Below the pieces are notes generated by a model. It did not search any database. It saw nothing but the letters and a program-made list of their open reading frames with translations, and was not told the DNA's origin. DNA of 64,000 bases from Saccharopolyspora flava (lineage in GTDB: Bacteria; Actinomycetota; Actinomycetes; Mycobacteriales; Pseudonocardiaceae): the NCBI RefSeq assembly GCF_900116135.1, contig NZ_FOZX01000001.1:310001-374000 (forward strand), read 5' to 3'. Below, one piece after another: positions 20,776 to 32,228 of this stretch; position 1 is the first letter of the stretch; each line of letters begins with the position of its first letter. The position numbers and the translations under genes were made by a program.

Positions 20776-21123
20776 TCAGTCCGCGGGCAGCAGGACGTCG
20801 GCGTCGAAGCAGGTGTGGTCGCCGGTGTGGCAGGCGGCGCCCTGCTGGTCCACCGAGAGCAGGATCGTGTCGCCGTCGCAGTCCAGCCGGACCTCGTGCA
20901 CGTGCTGGGTGTGGCCGGAGGTCTCGCCCTTGACCCAGTAGGTGCCGCGGCTGCGGGAGAAGTAGGTGGCGCGGCGGGTGGTGAGCGTGCGGTGCAGCGC
21001 CTCGTCGTCCATCCACGCCATCATCAGCACCTCACCGGTGCCGCGCTGCTGCGCGATCGCGGCGACCAGGCCGTCGGCGTTGCGCTTGAGCCGGTCGGCG
21101 ATCTTCGGGTCGAGCTCGCTCAT
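20776..21123 (-). CDS. hisI: Phosphoribosyl-AMP cyclohydrolase
   Basis: 115 residues, single-domain HisI with no fused HisE. It opens the purine ring of PR-AMP in step three of histidine synthesis. Metal-binding and active-site blocks are [40 protein letters not shown] and CHTGDHTCF. The ATG start overlaps the hisF stop as ATGA. It ends the hisH-priA-hisF-hisI segment. Confidence 0.96.
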   Translation of the reverse strand: MSELDPKIADRLKRNADGLVAAIAQQRGTGEVLMMAWMDDEALHRTLTTRRATYFSRSRGTYWVKGETSGHTQHVHEVRLDCDGDTILLSVDQQGAACHTGDHTCFDADVLLPAD

Positions 21124-21893
21124 CGGACCGTGATCCCTTCCGCGCGCATGGCGTCCTTGACCTCGCCGATGCGCAGCTGTCCGAAGTGGAAGACGCTGGC
21201 GGCCAGCACCGCGTCGGCCCCGGCGTGCACGGCGGGCGCGAAGTGCTCGACGGCACCGGCGCCGCCGCTGGCGATCAGCGGCACGTCGACGACCTCGCGC
21301 ACCTGCCGGATCATCTCCAGGTCGAACCCGGCCTTGGTGCCGTCGGCGTCCATCGAGTTCAGCAGGATCTCGCCGACGCCCAGGTCCTGGCCCTTGCGGG
21401 CCCACTCGACGGCGCAGATGCCGGTGCCCTTGCGGCCGCCGTGCGTGGTGACCTCGAACCCGGACGGCGTCGGCTGCCCGCCCTCGGGCACCCGCCGCGC
21501 GTCCACCGACAGCACCACGCACTGGGCGCCGAAGCGCTTCGAGGACTCGTTGAGCAGCTCGGGACGCGCGATCGCGGCGGTGTTCAGGCTGACCTTGTCG
21601 GCCCCGGCCCGCAACAACCGGTCGATGTCCTCGGGGCTGCGCACCCCGCCGCCGACGGTCAGCGGGATGAACACCTGCTCGGCCGTGCGCCGCACCACGT
21701 CGAAGGTCGTCTCGCGATCCGACGACGAGGCCGTGACGTCCAGGAAGGTCAGCTCGTCGGCTCCCTCGCCGTCGTAGGCCGAGGCGAGCTCCACCGGATC
21801 ACCGGCATCCCGGAGGTCGGTGAAGTTGACTCCCTTGACGACCCGCCCCTGGTCCACGTCCAGGCACGGGATCACACGCACGGCGACACCCAT
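21120..21893 (-). CDS. hisF: Imidazole glycerol phosphate synthase cyclase subunit
   Basis: 257 residues, a TIM barrel. The catalytic acids are in [16 protein letters not shown] (Asp near residue 12) and near [13 protein letters not shown]...; GGVRSPEDI and [13 protein letters not shown] are phosphate-binding loops. With HisH it forms imidazole glycerol phosphate and AICAR. It lies 22 bases after priA and overlaps hisI by four bases. Confidence 0.97.
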   Translation of the reverse strand: MGVAVRVIPCLDVDQGRVVKGVNFTDLRDAGDPVELASAYDGEGADELTFLDVTASSSDRETTFDVVRRTAEQVFIPLTVGGGVRSPEDIDRLLRAGADKVSLNTAAIARPELLNESSKRFGAQCVVLSVDARRVPEGGQPTPSGFEVTTHGGRKGTGICAVEWARKGQDLGVGEILLNSMDADGTKAGFDLEMIRQVREVVDVPLIASGGAGAVEHFAPAVHAGADAVLAASVFHFGQLRIGEVKDAMRAEGITVR

Positions 21894-21915
21894 GCGTACC
21901 AGGGTAGAGCCAGCC

Positions 21916-22653
21916 TCAGCGGACGGCGGCGAGGGCTTCTTCCAGGGTGAAGTTCTGGGCGTAGAGGGCCTTGCCGACGATGGAGCCCTCCAGACCGGCC
22001 GGGGCCAGCTTCGACAGGGCCACCAGGTCGTCCACGCTGGACACGCCGCCGGAGGCGATGACCGCGGCGTCGGTGCGCTCGCAGACCTGGCGCAGCAGGT
22101 CGGTGTTCGGGCCCTGCAGCGTGCCGTCCTTGCTGACGTCGGTGACGACGTAGCGGCGGCAGCCGGCGGCGTCGAGGCGCGCCAGCACCTCCCACAGGTC
22201 GCCGCCGTCCTTGGTCCATCCGCGGGCGGCCAGGCGGTGGCCTTCCTCGGTGATGCGCACGTCGAGGCCGACGGCCACGCGGTCGCCGTACTCGGCGACG
22301 ACGCGGTCGGCCCACTCCGGGTTCTCCAGCGCGGCGGTGCCGAGGTTGACCCGCGCGCAGCCGGTGGCCAGCGCGGCCTCCAGGGAGGCGTCGTCGCGGA
22401 TGCCGCCGGAGAGCTCGACCCGCACGTCCAGCTTGGCGGTGACCTCGGCCAGCAGCTCGCGGTTGCTGCCGCGGCCGAAGGCGGCGTCGAGGTCGACCAG
22501 GTGGACCCACTCCGCGCCCGCGCGCTGCCAGGTCAGCGCGGCCTCCAGCGGATCACCGTAGGAGGTCTCGGTTCCGGCGGCGCCCTGCACGAGGCGGACG
22601 GCCTGCCCATCGGCAACGTCAACAGCGGGAAGCAGAGTGAAGCTCACGCCCAC
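21916..22653 (-). CDS. priA: Phosphoribosyl isomerase A (bifunctional HisA/TrpF)
   Basis: 245 residues, TIM barrel. Actinobacteria usually use PriA for both the HisA and TrpF isomerisations. Features match the mycobacterial PriA pattern: [18 protein letters not shown] with the N-terminal Arg, [22 protein letters not shown], the loop [14 protein letters not shown] with the Arg and Trp tied to dual specificity, and [15 protein letters not shown] with the catalytic Asp. The nearby trp cluster has no trpF, which supports the dual role. A GTG start at 22653 or 22647 is possible. Confidence 0.92.
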   Translation of the reverse strand: MGVSFTLLPAVDVADGQAVRLVQGAAGTETSYGDPLEAALTWQRAGAEWVHLVDLDAAFGRGSNRELLAEVTAKLDVRVELSGGIRDDASLEAALATGCARVNLGTAALENPEWADRVVAEYGDRVAVGLDVRITEEGHRLAARGWTKDGGDLWEVLARLDAAGCRRYVVTDVSKDGTLQGPNTDLLRQVCERTDAAVIASGGVSSVDDLVALSKLAPAGLEGSIVGKALYAQNFTLEEALAAVR

Positions 22654-22711
22654 AACCCTAATGACGCCGTCCGGGACGCGAGCACCCGGCCACCCCGGAC
22701 AACGCCGCAGT

Positions 22712-22909
22712 TCAGCGGCGCGACTTCTCGCTGCGCACGATGGCCAGCACCGGCACGGCCAGCACCAGCACGATCAGCGCGATCACCACGGCCAGCGGCA
22801 CCCCGGCCTGGATGAGGTACGGAGCGCCGATCGAGGAGGCCATGCCGACGGCGAGCACCAGCGCGATGACGCGGACCGCGTTCGGGCCGAACAGCCCGTG
22901 CCGCCGCAT
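22712..22909 (-). CDS. 65-residue membrane protein in the his cluster
   Basis: The ATG shares a base with the hisH stop (TGATG), so translation is coupled. Two hydrophobic helices ([20 protein letters not shown] and [20 protein letters not shown]) are followed by a basic end RSEKSRR. Small membrane proteins occupy this slot in other actinobacterial his operons. Its role is unknown. I chose this start from the overlap with hisH. Confidence 0.75.
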   Translation of the reverse strand: MRRHGLFGPNAVRVIALVLAVGMASSIGAPYLIQAGVPLAVVIALIVLVLAVPVLAIVRSEKSRR

Positions 22910-23538
22910 CACAGCACGTCCAGCCAGTTGCGCAGCAGACGTGCCCCGGCGTCGCCGGACTTCTCCGGGTGGAACTGGGTGGCCATCAGCGCCCCGTTCT
23001 CGACGGCGGCCACGAAGGGCTCGCCGTGCTCCGCCCAGGTCACCCGGGGCGGGGTGATCGAGTCGGAGCTCTCCAGCTGCCACTCGCGGACCGCGAAGGA
23101 GTGCACGAAGTAGAAGCGCGTCTCGGCGTCCAGCCCGGCGAACAGCACGCTGTCCTCCGGTGCCCGCACGGTGTTCCAGCCCATGTGCGGCAGCACGTCG
23201 GCCTGCAGCCGCTCGACGGTGCCGGGCCACTGGCCGCAGCCGTCGGCCTGCACCCCGTGCTCGACGCCCTGGTCGAACAGCACCTGCATGCCCACGCAGA
23301 TGCCCAGCACCGGGCGGTCACCGGCCAGCCGCTGGTCGATGATCTTGTCGCCGCCGACACCCAGCAGCCCGTCCATGCAGGCCGCGAACGCGCCGACGCC
23401 GGGCACCACCAGCCCCTGCGCCTCGACGGCGGCACGATGGTCGGCGGTCACCTCGACGTCGGCGCCTGCGCGCTGCAGCGCGCGTTCGGCGGAGCGGAGG
23501 TTGCCTGATCCGTAGTCCAAGATGACGACTCGTGCCAC
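22909..23538 (-). CDS. hisH: Imidazole glycerol phosphate synthase glutamine amidotransferase subunit
   Basis: 209 residues, class I amidotransferase. The triad is complete: the nucleophile in [12 protein letters not shown] (Cys near residue 82), and His and Glu in [10 protein letters not shown]. The oxyanion strand PGVGAF is also seen. It supplies ammonia from glutamine to HisF. In many actinobacteria hisH directly follows hisB; here a 5.3-kb block of unrelated genes separates them. Confidence 0.96.
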   Translation of the reverse strand: MARVVILDYGSGNLRSAERALQRAGADVEVTADHRAAVEAQGLVVPGVGAFAACMDGLLGVGGDKIIDQRLAGDRPVLGICVGMQVLFDQGVEHGVQADGCGQWPGTVERLQADVLPHMGWNTVRAPEDSVLFAGLDAETRFYFVHSFAVREWQLESSDSITPPRVTWAEHGEPFVAAVENGALMATQFHPEKSGDAGARLLRNWLDVL

Positions 23539-23644
23539 GGCTTCAGGCTACCGGCCTCACGCCACCCCTTTCCCCCACCCGTGCGGGAGCCGTCGGCGAA
23601 CGCGGTCGTCCCGGGTTGAACTTCGAGCGAACTCGAAACCAGGA

Positions 23645-23662
23645 CCTCCACCAATGTCGAGG
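23645..23662. promoter_or_regulatory. Candidate SoxR box
   Basis: CCTCCACCAATGTCGAGG has the 18-bp CCTC-N10-GAGG frame of known SoxR boxes, though the inner positions are only partly symmetrical. It lies 21 bases before the soxR start, so autoregulation is plausible. A separate perfect repeat, TTCGAG-CGAA-CTCGAA, sits just upstream near 23620-23636. Confidence 0.5.
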
Positions 23663-23682
23663 TCTCGGCTAGCCTGGCGGAC

Positions 23683-24144
23683 GTGACGAAACTACCCGCG
23701 CTGCTGACCATCGGGGAGGTCGCGCACCGCAGCGGCGTCGCCCAGACCGCGCTGCGCTTCTACGAGGAGCGCGGCCTGATCACCTCCACCCGCACCACCG
23801 GCAACCAGCGCCGCTACCAGCGCGCCGTGCTGCGCAGGCTCGCGTTCATCCGCGCCGCCCAGCGGGTCGGTCTCAGCCTGGAGCAGATCTCCGACGCCCT
23901 CGCCACGTTGCCCGACGACCACGCCCCCACCAAGGCCGACTGGGCGAGGCTGTCCAAGCGCTGGCGCGACGAGCTCGACGCCCGCATCGACGGCCTGCAA
24001 CGGCTCCGCGACAACCTCACCGGCTGCATCGGCTGCGGCTGCCTCTCCCTGCGCACCTGCGTCCTGCACAACCCCGAGGACCGCTACGCCGAACTCGGCC
24101 CCGGCGCACCCCTCCTCCGCCCCACAACCGACCCGAAGGCATGA
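23683..24144 (+). CDS. soxR: SoxR-like redox-sensing MerR regulator
   Basis: 153 residues. An N-terminal MerR helix-turn-helix (TIGEVAHRSGVAQTALRFYEE, in two parts IGEVAHRSGV and ALRFYEERGL) leads to a dimerisation helix and the [2Fe-2S] ligands C115, C118, C120 and C126 in CIGCGCLSLRTC, the exact C-x2-C-x-C-x5-C spacing of SoxR. In actinobacteria SoxR answers redox-active compounds and usually controls a few oxidoreductase or efflux genes. No such target is adjacent, so its regulon must lie elsewhere or only itself. The GTG start follows the putative SoxR box. Confidence 0.9.
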   Translation: MTKLPALLTIGEVAHRSGVAQTALRFYEERGLITSTRTTGNQRRYQRAVLRRLAFIRAAQRVGLSLEQISDALATLPDDHAPTKADWARLSKRWRDELDARIDGLQRLRDNLTGCIGCGCLSLRTCVLHNPEDRYAELGPGAPLLRPTTDPKA

Positions 24145-24149
24145 CTCAA

Positions 24150-24268
24150 GTCGAATCCTGCGGTTTTCGACCGGTCAAATACCGCAGTTTTCGTCGGGTC
24201 GAATACCGCGGTTTTCGACCCGACGAATACCGCAGGATTTGTCGGGTCGAATACCGCAGGATTTGACC
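24150..24268. repeat. Array of five ~24-bp palindromic units (GTCGAATACCGC type)
   Basis: Units lie near 24150-24172 (inverted), 24173-24195, 24197-24222, 24222-24243 and 24244-24268. The consensus is GTCGAATACCGCGGTTTTCG, an imperfect palindrome; the third unit (GGGTCGAATACCGCGG onward) is nearly symmetric. The array fills the gap between the convergent soxR and response-regulator genes. It shares the AATACCGC core with the array at 1400 and the GTCGAA...TTTTCG frame with the one at 39764. Confidence 0.75.
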
Positions 24269-24272
24269 GGGG

Positions 24273-24953
24273 TCAGGACTCGCCGATCCAGGTGTAGGTC
24301 ATCTCGGGGCGGCCGACGGTGCCGTAGGTGGGGAGGCGTTCGACCATGCCCGTGCCGGAGAGGTATTCGAGGTAGCGGCGGGCGGTGACGCGGGAGACCC
24401 CGGCGGCCTCGCCGACCGCGCCGGCGGAGCCGCCGGAGGGCATGGCGCGGAGCGCGGTGATGACGGCGGCGAGGGTTTCCTCGCCCATGCCCTTGGGCAG
24501 GGCTTGGCGGTCCACGCCGCGCAGGGTGGAGAAGGCGCGGTCGATCTCGGCTTGGCCCTGCACCTCGCGGTCCTGGCCGAGGGTGGCGCGGAAACGCGCG
24601 TAGTGCTCCAGCTTCTCCCGCATCGCGGCGAAGGTGAACGGCTTGAGCAGGTACTGCACGACGCCGCTGGAGACCGCCGCGCGCACCACCTTCAGGTCCC
24701 GGGCCGAGGTCACCGCGATCACGTCGATCGGCAGCCCGGCGGTGCGCAGCGCCCGAGCCACCTGCAGCCCGTCCATGTCCGGCAGCCGCAGGTCCAGCAG
24801 CACCAGATCAACCGAGGTGTGCTCGACGAACCGCAGCGCCGCCTGCCCGGTCCGCACCCGGCCGGCGACGCTGAAGCCCTCGACGCGGCCGACATAGGCC
24901 TCGTGCGCCTCGCCCGCCACCGGGTCGTCCTCGACCACCAGCACCGAGATCAC
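24273..24953 (-). CDS. CitB/DcuR-type response regulator
   Basis: 226 residues. The receiver domain has the acidic pocket VVEDD (near 6-10), phosphoacceptor D54 in LVLLDLRLPDMDG, and the signalling Thr/Lys region (VTSARD, LLKPF). A linker and C-terminal helix-turn-helix (AVGEAAGVSRVTARRYLEYL) follow, the architecture of DcuR/CitB/DctR regulators of C4-dicarboxylate and citrate use. The GTG start overlaps the kinase stop as GTGA. The likely target is dctA, the next gene past the kinase on the other strand. Confidence 0.92.
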   Translation of the reverse strand: MISVLVVEDDPVAGEAHEAYVGRVEGFSVAGRVRTGQAALRFVEHTSVDLVLLDLRLPDMDGLQVARALRTAGLPIDVIAVTSARDLKVVRAAVSSGVVQYLLKPFTFAAMREKLEHYARFRATLGQDREVQGQAEIDRAFSTLRGVDRQALPKGMGEETLAAVITALRAMPSGGSAGAVGEAAGVSRVTARRYLEYLSGTGMVERLPTYGTVGRPEMTYTWIGES

Positions 24954-26530
24954 CGCGCCACCCCCGGCAACCGCACGGTGAACACCGCACCGTCCTCGCC
25001 GCCGACGTCGACGGTCCCGCCGAGCCGCCGCACGCTCTGCCCGACCAGCGCCAGCCCGAGCCCCCGGTCCCCGGACTTCGTCGACCAGCCGCGCCGGAAC
25101 AGCTCGCCGGTGCCCGCGGGCACGCCGGGACCGTTGTCGGCGACCCGGATCAGCACACCGTCCGATGTGGACCGCAGCGTGACCTCCACGCGCGGGTTCG
25201 GCACGTCGGTCACCGCCTCCACCGCGTTGTCGATGAGATTGCCCAGGATCGTCACCAGGTCCCGGGATCCGAGGTGTTCCAGCGCCGCGTCGTCGACCTC
25301 GGTGTCCTCGCCGAGCACGACCTCCACGCCGCGCTCCCCCGCCTCGGCGCTCTTGCCCAGCAGCAGCGCCGCCAGCACCGGTTCGCCGACGGCGCCGACG
25401 ACCTGGTCGGTGAGCCGCTGCGCGAGGTCCAGCTCGGCGGTGGCGAACCCGACGGCCTCCTCGGTGCGGCCGAGCTCGATCAGCGAGACGACGGTGTGCA
25501 GCCGGTTCGCGGACTCGTGGGCCTGCGAGCGCAGCGATTCGGCGAAGCCGCGCATCGAGTCGAGCTCGCCGCTGAGCGCCTGCAGCTCGGTGTGGTCCCG
25601 CAGCGTCACGACGGTGCCCAGGTCGCGTCCGTCGCTGCGCACCGGGGAGATGTTGACCAGCAGCACGCGGTCGTCGGTGAGGTGCACCTCGTCGCGGACC
25701 GCGCGGCGCCCGAGGGTCTCCACCAGGGACGGCGGCAGGTCCAGCGCGGACACCCGCTCGCCCTCGACCTCGGTGGAATCCAGCGACAGCAGCACAGCGG
25801 CACCATCGTTGCACAGGGTCACGCGGCCGTCCGGCGCCACCAGCAGCAGTCCTTCGCGCACCGCGTGCAGGATCGCGTCGTGGTACTCGTACATCCGCGA
25901 CAGCTCTGCCGGGCGCATGCCGTGGGTGTGCCGCCGGATCCGGGCGTTGACCAGGTAGGTCAGCGCCCCGCCGAGCAGCAGCGCGCCGCCGGCGGCCAGC
26001 AGCAGCGCGGTCAGCTGCCTGCGCAGCTCGTGGGTGAGCACCCGCACGGTGATGCCGTCGGCCACCAGTCCCACCAGCCGGGAATCGCGGTAGACCGGGA
26101 CGACCGCGCGCACCGACGGGCCGAGGGTGCCGGTGTAGGTCTCGACGAGCATCCGGGTGGGATCGATGTTGCCGCGGAACGGCTTGCCGATGCGCGACGG
26201 GTCGGGATGGGTGTAGCGGATGCCCTGCGGGGACATGATCGTGATGAAGTCGGCCCGGGTGTCGGCGCGGATCCGCTCGGCCAGCGGCTGCAGGGTCGCG
26301 GTCGGATCCGGTCCGGCCAGGGCATCGGCCACGGCGGGCTGATCGGCCAGCGTGCGCGCCACGGCCACGACCTCGCCGCGCGCGGCCTCGGTGGTGCGGC
26401 GGTCGGCGTCGTACCAGGCCAGAGCGGCTCCGGCGAGCACCACGACCGCCACCACGACGATCTGCAGCACGAACAACTGGCGGGCCAGGCTCCACCTGGG
26501 AGCGAACCGGTTCCGGTATCTGGACATCAC
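24950..26530 (-). CDS. CitA/DcuS-type sensor histidine kinase
   Basis: About 526 residues. A membrane helix (LFVLQIVVVAVVVLAGAALA) leads to an extracytoplasmic Cache-type sensor domain (residues about 45-175, with ITIMSPQGIRYTHPDPSRIG and VVPVYRDSRLVGLVADG), a second helix (ALLLAAGGALLLGGALTYLV), a PAS domain (about 220-320), the phosphoacceptor box LRSQAHESANRLHT and a HATPase domain (NLIDNAVEAV, ADNGPGVP, GDRGLGLALV). This order is that of C4-dicarboxylate/citrate sensors, and the IGKPF box matches that group. Start is GTG-ATG; either codon could be used. Confidence 0.92.
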   Translation of the reverse strand: MMSRYRNRFAPRWSLARQLFVLQIVVVAVVVLAGAALAWYDADRRTTEAARGEVVAVARTLADQPAVADALAGPDPTATLQPLAERIRADTRADFITIMSPQGIRYTHPDPSRIGKPFRGNIDPTRMLVETYTGTLGPSVRAVVPVYRDSRLVGLVADGITVRVLTHELRRQLTALLLAAGGALLLGGALTYLVNARIRRHTHGMRPAELSRMYEYHDAILHAVREGLLLVAPDGRVTLCNDGAAVLLSLDSTEVEGERVSALDLPPSLVETLGRRAVRDEVHLTDDRVLLVNISPVRSDGRDLGTVVTLRDHTELQALSGELDSMRGFAESLRSQAHESANRLHTVVSLIELGRTEEAVGFATAELDLAQRLTDQVVGAVGEPVLAALLLGKSAEAGERGVEVVLGEDTEVDDAALEHLGSRDLVTILGNLIDNAVEAVTDVPNPRVEVTLRSTSDGVLIRVADNGPGVPAGTGELFRRGWSTKSGDRGLGLALVGQSVRRLGGTVDVGGEDGAVFTVRLPGVAR

Positions 26531-26614
26531 TCACTCATGTCGCCGATGTGAACACAATGAACAGAAGCGAGACGGCGTTGATACAAAGCTCGCATAGTCT
26601 CCGACCAGATCTTC

Positions 26615-26655
26615 CCGTGACCTGGGACACGCACGGTGAGTCGTCCGTGACCCGG
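26615..26655. promoter_or_regulatory. Direct repeats upstream of dctA, possible response-regulator sites
   Basis: CCGTGACCTGG (26615-26625) and CCGTGACCCGG (26645-26655) match at 10 of 11 positions and lie 30 bp apart, about three helical turns, just before the dctA start. Their spacing suits a dimeric response regulator such as the one encoded next door. The second copy overlaps the region close to the ribosome site, so control could also be by blocking. Confidence 0.35.
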
Positions 26656-26683
26656 AGGCACCGGCCCCGCAAGGAGTTCAACA

Positions 26684-28048
26684 GTGGCAAGCAATGATGC
26701 TGCGCCGACGGCACGTCGGGACAGAACGCATTACCTCTACATCGCGGTGATCGTCGCGGTGGTGGCGGGCATCGTCGTCGGCTTCGTCGCCCCCGACGTC
26801 GGCAAGGCCCTCAAACCGCTGGGCACCGGCTTCGTGAACCTGATCAAGATGATGATCTCGCCGATCATCTTCTGCACGATCGTGCTCGGCGTCGGCAGCG
26901 TCCGCAAGGCCGCGAAGGTCGGCCGGGTGGGCGGTCTGGCGCTCGTCTACTTCATGATCATGTCGGTGGTCGCGCTGGTCATCGGCCTCGTCGTCGGCAA
27001 CGTGCTGCACCCGGGCGAGGGCCTGCACATCACCCAAGAGCTGCGCGGCTCGGGCGCGGCGCAGGCCGGTGAGGAATCGCAGAGCACCACCGAGTTCCTG
27101 ATCGGGATCATCCCGAAGACGCTGGTGTCGGCCCTGACCGAGGGCGAGGTGCTGCAGACGCTGCTGGTCGCGCTGCTGGCCGGTTTCGCGCTGCAGGGCA
27201 TGGGTTCCAAGGGCGAGCCGATCCTGCGCGGCATCGAGCATATCCAGCGCCTGGTGTTCAAGATCCTGGCCATGGTCATGTGGGTGGCCCCGATCGGCGC
27301 GTTCGGCGCCATCGCGGCCGTGGTCGGCGCGACCGGTGTGGACGCGCTCAAGGGCCTCGCGGTGATCATGCTCGGCTTCTACACGACGTGCGTGCTGTTC
27401 ATCTTCGTCGTGCTGGGCGCGGTGCTGTGGCTGTTCGCGCGGGTGAACATCTTCTCGCTGCTGCGCTACCTGGGCCGCGAGTTCCTGCTGATCCTGTCGA
27501 CGTCGTCGTCGGAGGCCGCGCTGCCGCGGCTGATCGCGAAGATGGAGCACCTGGGCGTGAGCAAGCCGGTCGTGGGCATCACGGTGCCCACCGGCTACTC
27601 GTTCAACCTCGACGGCACGATGATCTACCTGACGATGTCGTCGCTGTTCATCGCCACCGCGATGGGTGACCCGCTGTCGATCGGCGAGCAGGTCGGCCTG
27701 CTGCTGTTCATGATGATCGCCTCGAAGGGCGCGGCGGGCGTCAGCGGCGCCGGTCTGGCCACCCTGGCCGGCGGCCTGCAGTCGCACCGGCCGGAGCTGC
27801 TCGACGGCGTCGGCCTGATCGTGGGCATCGACCGGTTCATGTCCGAGGCCCGCGCCCTGACGAACTTCGCGGGCAACGCGGTGGCCACGGTGCTGATCGG
27901 CTCGTGGACCAAGGAGCTGGACCGCGACCAGATGCGCCAGGTCTTCACCGGCAACGCCCCGTTCAACGAGCAGACCTTCGTCGACGACGGCGTCTCCGAC
28001 TCCTCCGGCGAAGGCGGGACCACCGACAAGACCCCCGAGAAGGTCTGA
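26684..28048 (+). CDS. dctA: C4-dicarboxylate:cation symporter, DctA family
   Basis: 454 residues, GTG start after AAGGAG. A DAACS-family transporter with about eight helices and two re-entrant loops. Family landmarks are FVNLIKMMISPIIFCTIVLG, the serine-rich loop LILSTSSSEAALPRLI, GYSFNLDGTMIYL and SKGAAGVSGAGLATLAG, which bind substrate and cations. It probably imports succinate, fumarate, malate or related acids. It is divergent from the CitA/DcuS-type two-component pair, a standard arrangement for substrate-induced uptake. A strong terminator follows. Confidence 0.93.
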   Translation: MASNDAAPTARRDRTHYLYIAVIVAVVAGIVVGFVAPDVGKALKPLGTGFVNLIKMMISPIIFCTIVLGVGSVRKAAKVGRVGGLALVYFMIMSVVALVIGLVVGNVLHPGEGLHITQELRGSGAAQAGEESQSTTEFLIGIIPKTLVSALTEGEVLQTLLVALLAGFALQGMGSKGEPILRGIEHIQRLVFKILAMVMWVAPIGAFGAIAAVVGATGVDALKGLAVIMLGFYTTCVLFIFVVLGAVLWLFARVNIFSLLRYLGREFLLILSTSSSEAALPRLIAKMEHLGVSKPVVGITVPTGYSFNLDGTMIYLTMSSLFIATAMGDPLSIGEQVGLLLFMMIASKGAAGVSGAGLATLAGGLQSHRPELLDGVGLIVGIDRFMSEARALTNFAGNAVATVLIGSWTKELDRDQMRQVFTGNAPFNEQTFVDDGVSDSSGEGGTTDKTPEKV

Positions 28049-28060
28049 CCTCCCGCTCCC

Positions 28061-28097
28061 CGCGATGCCGCCCCCGAACCCCGGGGGCGGCATCGCG
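28061..28097 (+). terminator. Intrinsic terminator of dctA
   Basis: CGCGATGCCGCCCCCG pairs perfectly with CGGGGGCGGCATCGCG around a short loop, followed by CTTTTCC. It starts 12 bases after the dctA stop. Confidence 0.9.
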
Positions 28098-28143
28098 CTT
28101 TTCCGGGGTCGGGGTGGCTGGTGGCGTCGTGCTCGTGCGTGGG

Positions 28144-28221
28144 CAGTGGACAGTTTTAGCGAAAACTGTCCGGACAAAAGGGACATCGACCCTGGGTGAT
28201 TTGGACTAAAACTGTCCGCTG
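28144..28221. repeat. CAGTTTT/AAAACTG hairpin element, copy 2, with two alternative folds
   Basis: The ends CAGTGGACAGTTTTAG and CTAAAACTGTCCGCTG are inverted repeats. A second AAAACTGTCC lies only four bases after the first GGACAGTTTT, so the left arm can pair either with the inner copy (28149-28171) or with the outer copy (28209-28217). The element lies between the 3' ends of dctA and the convergent gene at 28248. Its arm ends match those at 13337 and 44112. Confidence 0.8.
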
Positions 28222-28247
28222 CTGAGTTCCGCGCGCCGCGAGAGGTG

Positions 28248-28883
28248 CTAGTCGGCCGGGTGGGGCTCGGTCTTGCCTCGGACGCGGCGGTGGAAGGCGT
28301 CGTCTTCCGGGGAGGTCACCTCGAGGTCGTAGTGGCCGTCGGGCACCGGCCAGAACAGCGGCAGCGCGCCGCCGCCGGCGAGGCGGACGCTGGTCTCGTG
28401 GTCGGCGTGCGCCCGGGCGCGCAGGTCGAGACCGACCTCGTGGAGACCGTTGTTGCGGAGCTCCAGGACCAGGCCGCGAGCGGTGTGGCGGGCCTGGACG
28501 TCGACGCGGGACGCGGAACCACCGAGAGAACCGCCCAGCTCCATCCGGATGTCACTCGGCCCCTCGACCGCGACCCGGTACCGCGCGGCGACCGGGATCG
28601 TCACGTACTTCTCGCCGAGCACGTCGACCAGGCACGGCGCCGCGGATCCGCCGCCCGCGCGGATCGCGAAGCGCGCGAAGTCGGACCCGACGTACCCGAG
28701 CCGCAGCGCGATCGACCGGCCGTCCACGACGACCCCGCCCACCGAGGGCTGGGACGCCGAGGCGGGGCCGAACCGCCCGGTCATCGGGACGTCGGGGCCG
28801 GAAGCACGCACGCCTCCCAGCGTCACCCCGCCAGGACACAGGCGTGCGGCGTTCGGGTTTCCAGGAGGTGAACCCGGACCCAC
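28248..28883 (-). CDS. ORF resembling the C-terminal domain of bacterial phospholipase C; start uncertain
   Basis: Up to 211 residues. The C-terminal half is beta-rich and ends in LPLFWPVPDGHYDLEVTS then DDAFHRRVRGKTEP, which resembles the 'DG-x-YD-x-x-V...F-x-RR-x-x-G' closing motif of the repeated C-terminal domain of non-haemolytic phospholipase C. No catalytic phosphoesterase domain precedes it and no signal peptide is visible, so it is either a stand-alone domain protein or a remnant. Possible starts at 28883 and 28784 lack a good ribosome site. It sits just upstream, in reading direction, of nothing related and downstream of hisB by position. Confidence 0.55.
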   Translation of the reverse strand: MGPGSPPGNPNAARLCPGGVTLGGVRASGPDVPMTGRFGPASASQPSVGGVVVDGRSIALRLGYVGSDFARFAIRAGGGSAAPCLVDVLGEKYVTIPVAARYRVAVEGPSDIRMELGGSLGGSASRVDVQARHTARGLVLELRNNGLHEVGLDLRARAHADHETSVRLAGGGALPLFWPVPDGHYDLEVTSPEDDAFHRRVRGKTEPHPAD

Positions 28884-28936
28884 CGCGAAGCGACGTGACG
28901 CTCCGCCGCAACCCGACTACCTGCGGTGATGCCCCG

Positions 28937-32002
<3,066 letters not shown>

Positions 32003-32228
32003 GAGCAACCTTTCCGGGCGGGGAACTACACCGACCAGGGTAATCGCAGCCCACCCGCGGTGTCCGCGAACCCGGCCCGGGGTCACACCAACACACCGGT
32101 GGCGTGTCGGCACCAGCTGTGAAATGGGAAAACGCTCCAGCGGCGACCATAGTTCGCCACGCGGTTGCCAATGGTCCCCACCTCTTGGACTCTTCCTTGG
32201 TCACCTCCAGTGATCGATCGGAGTTCCG

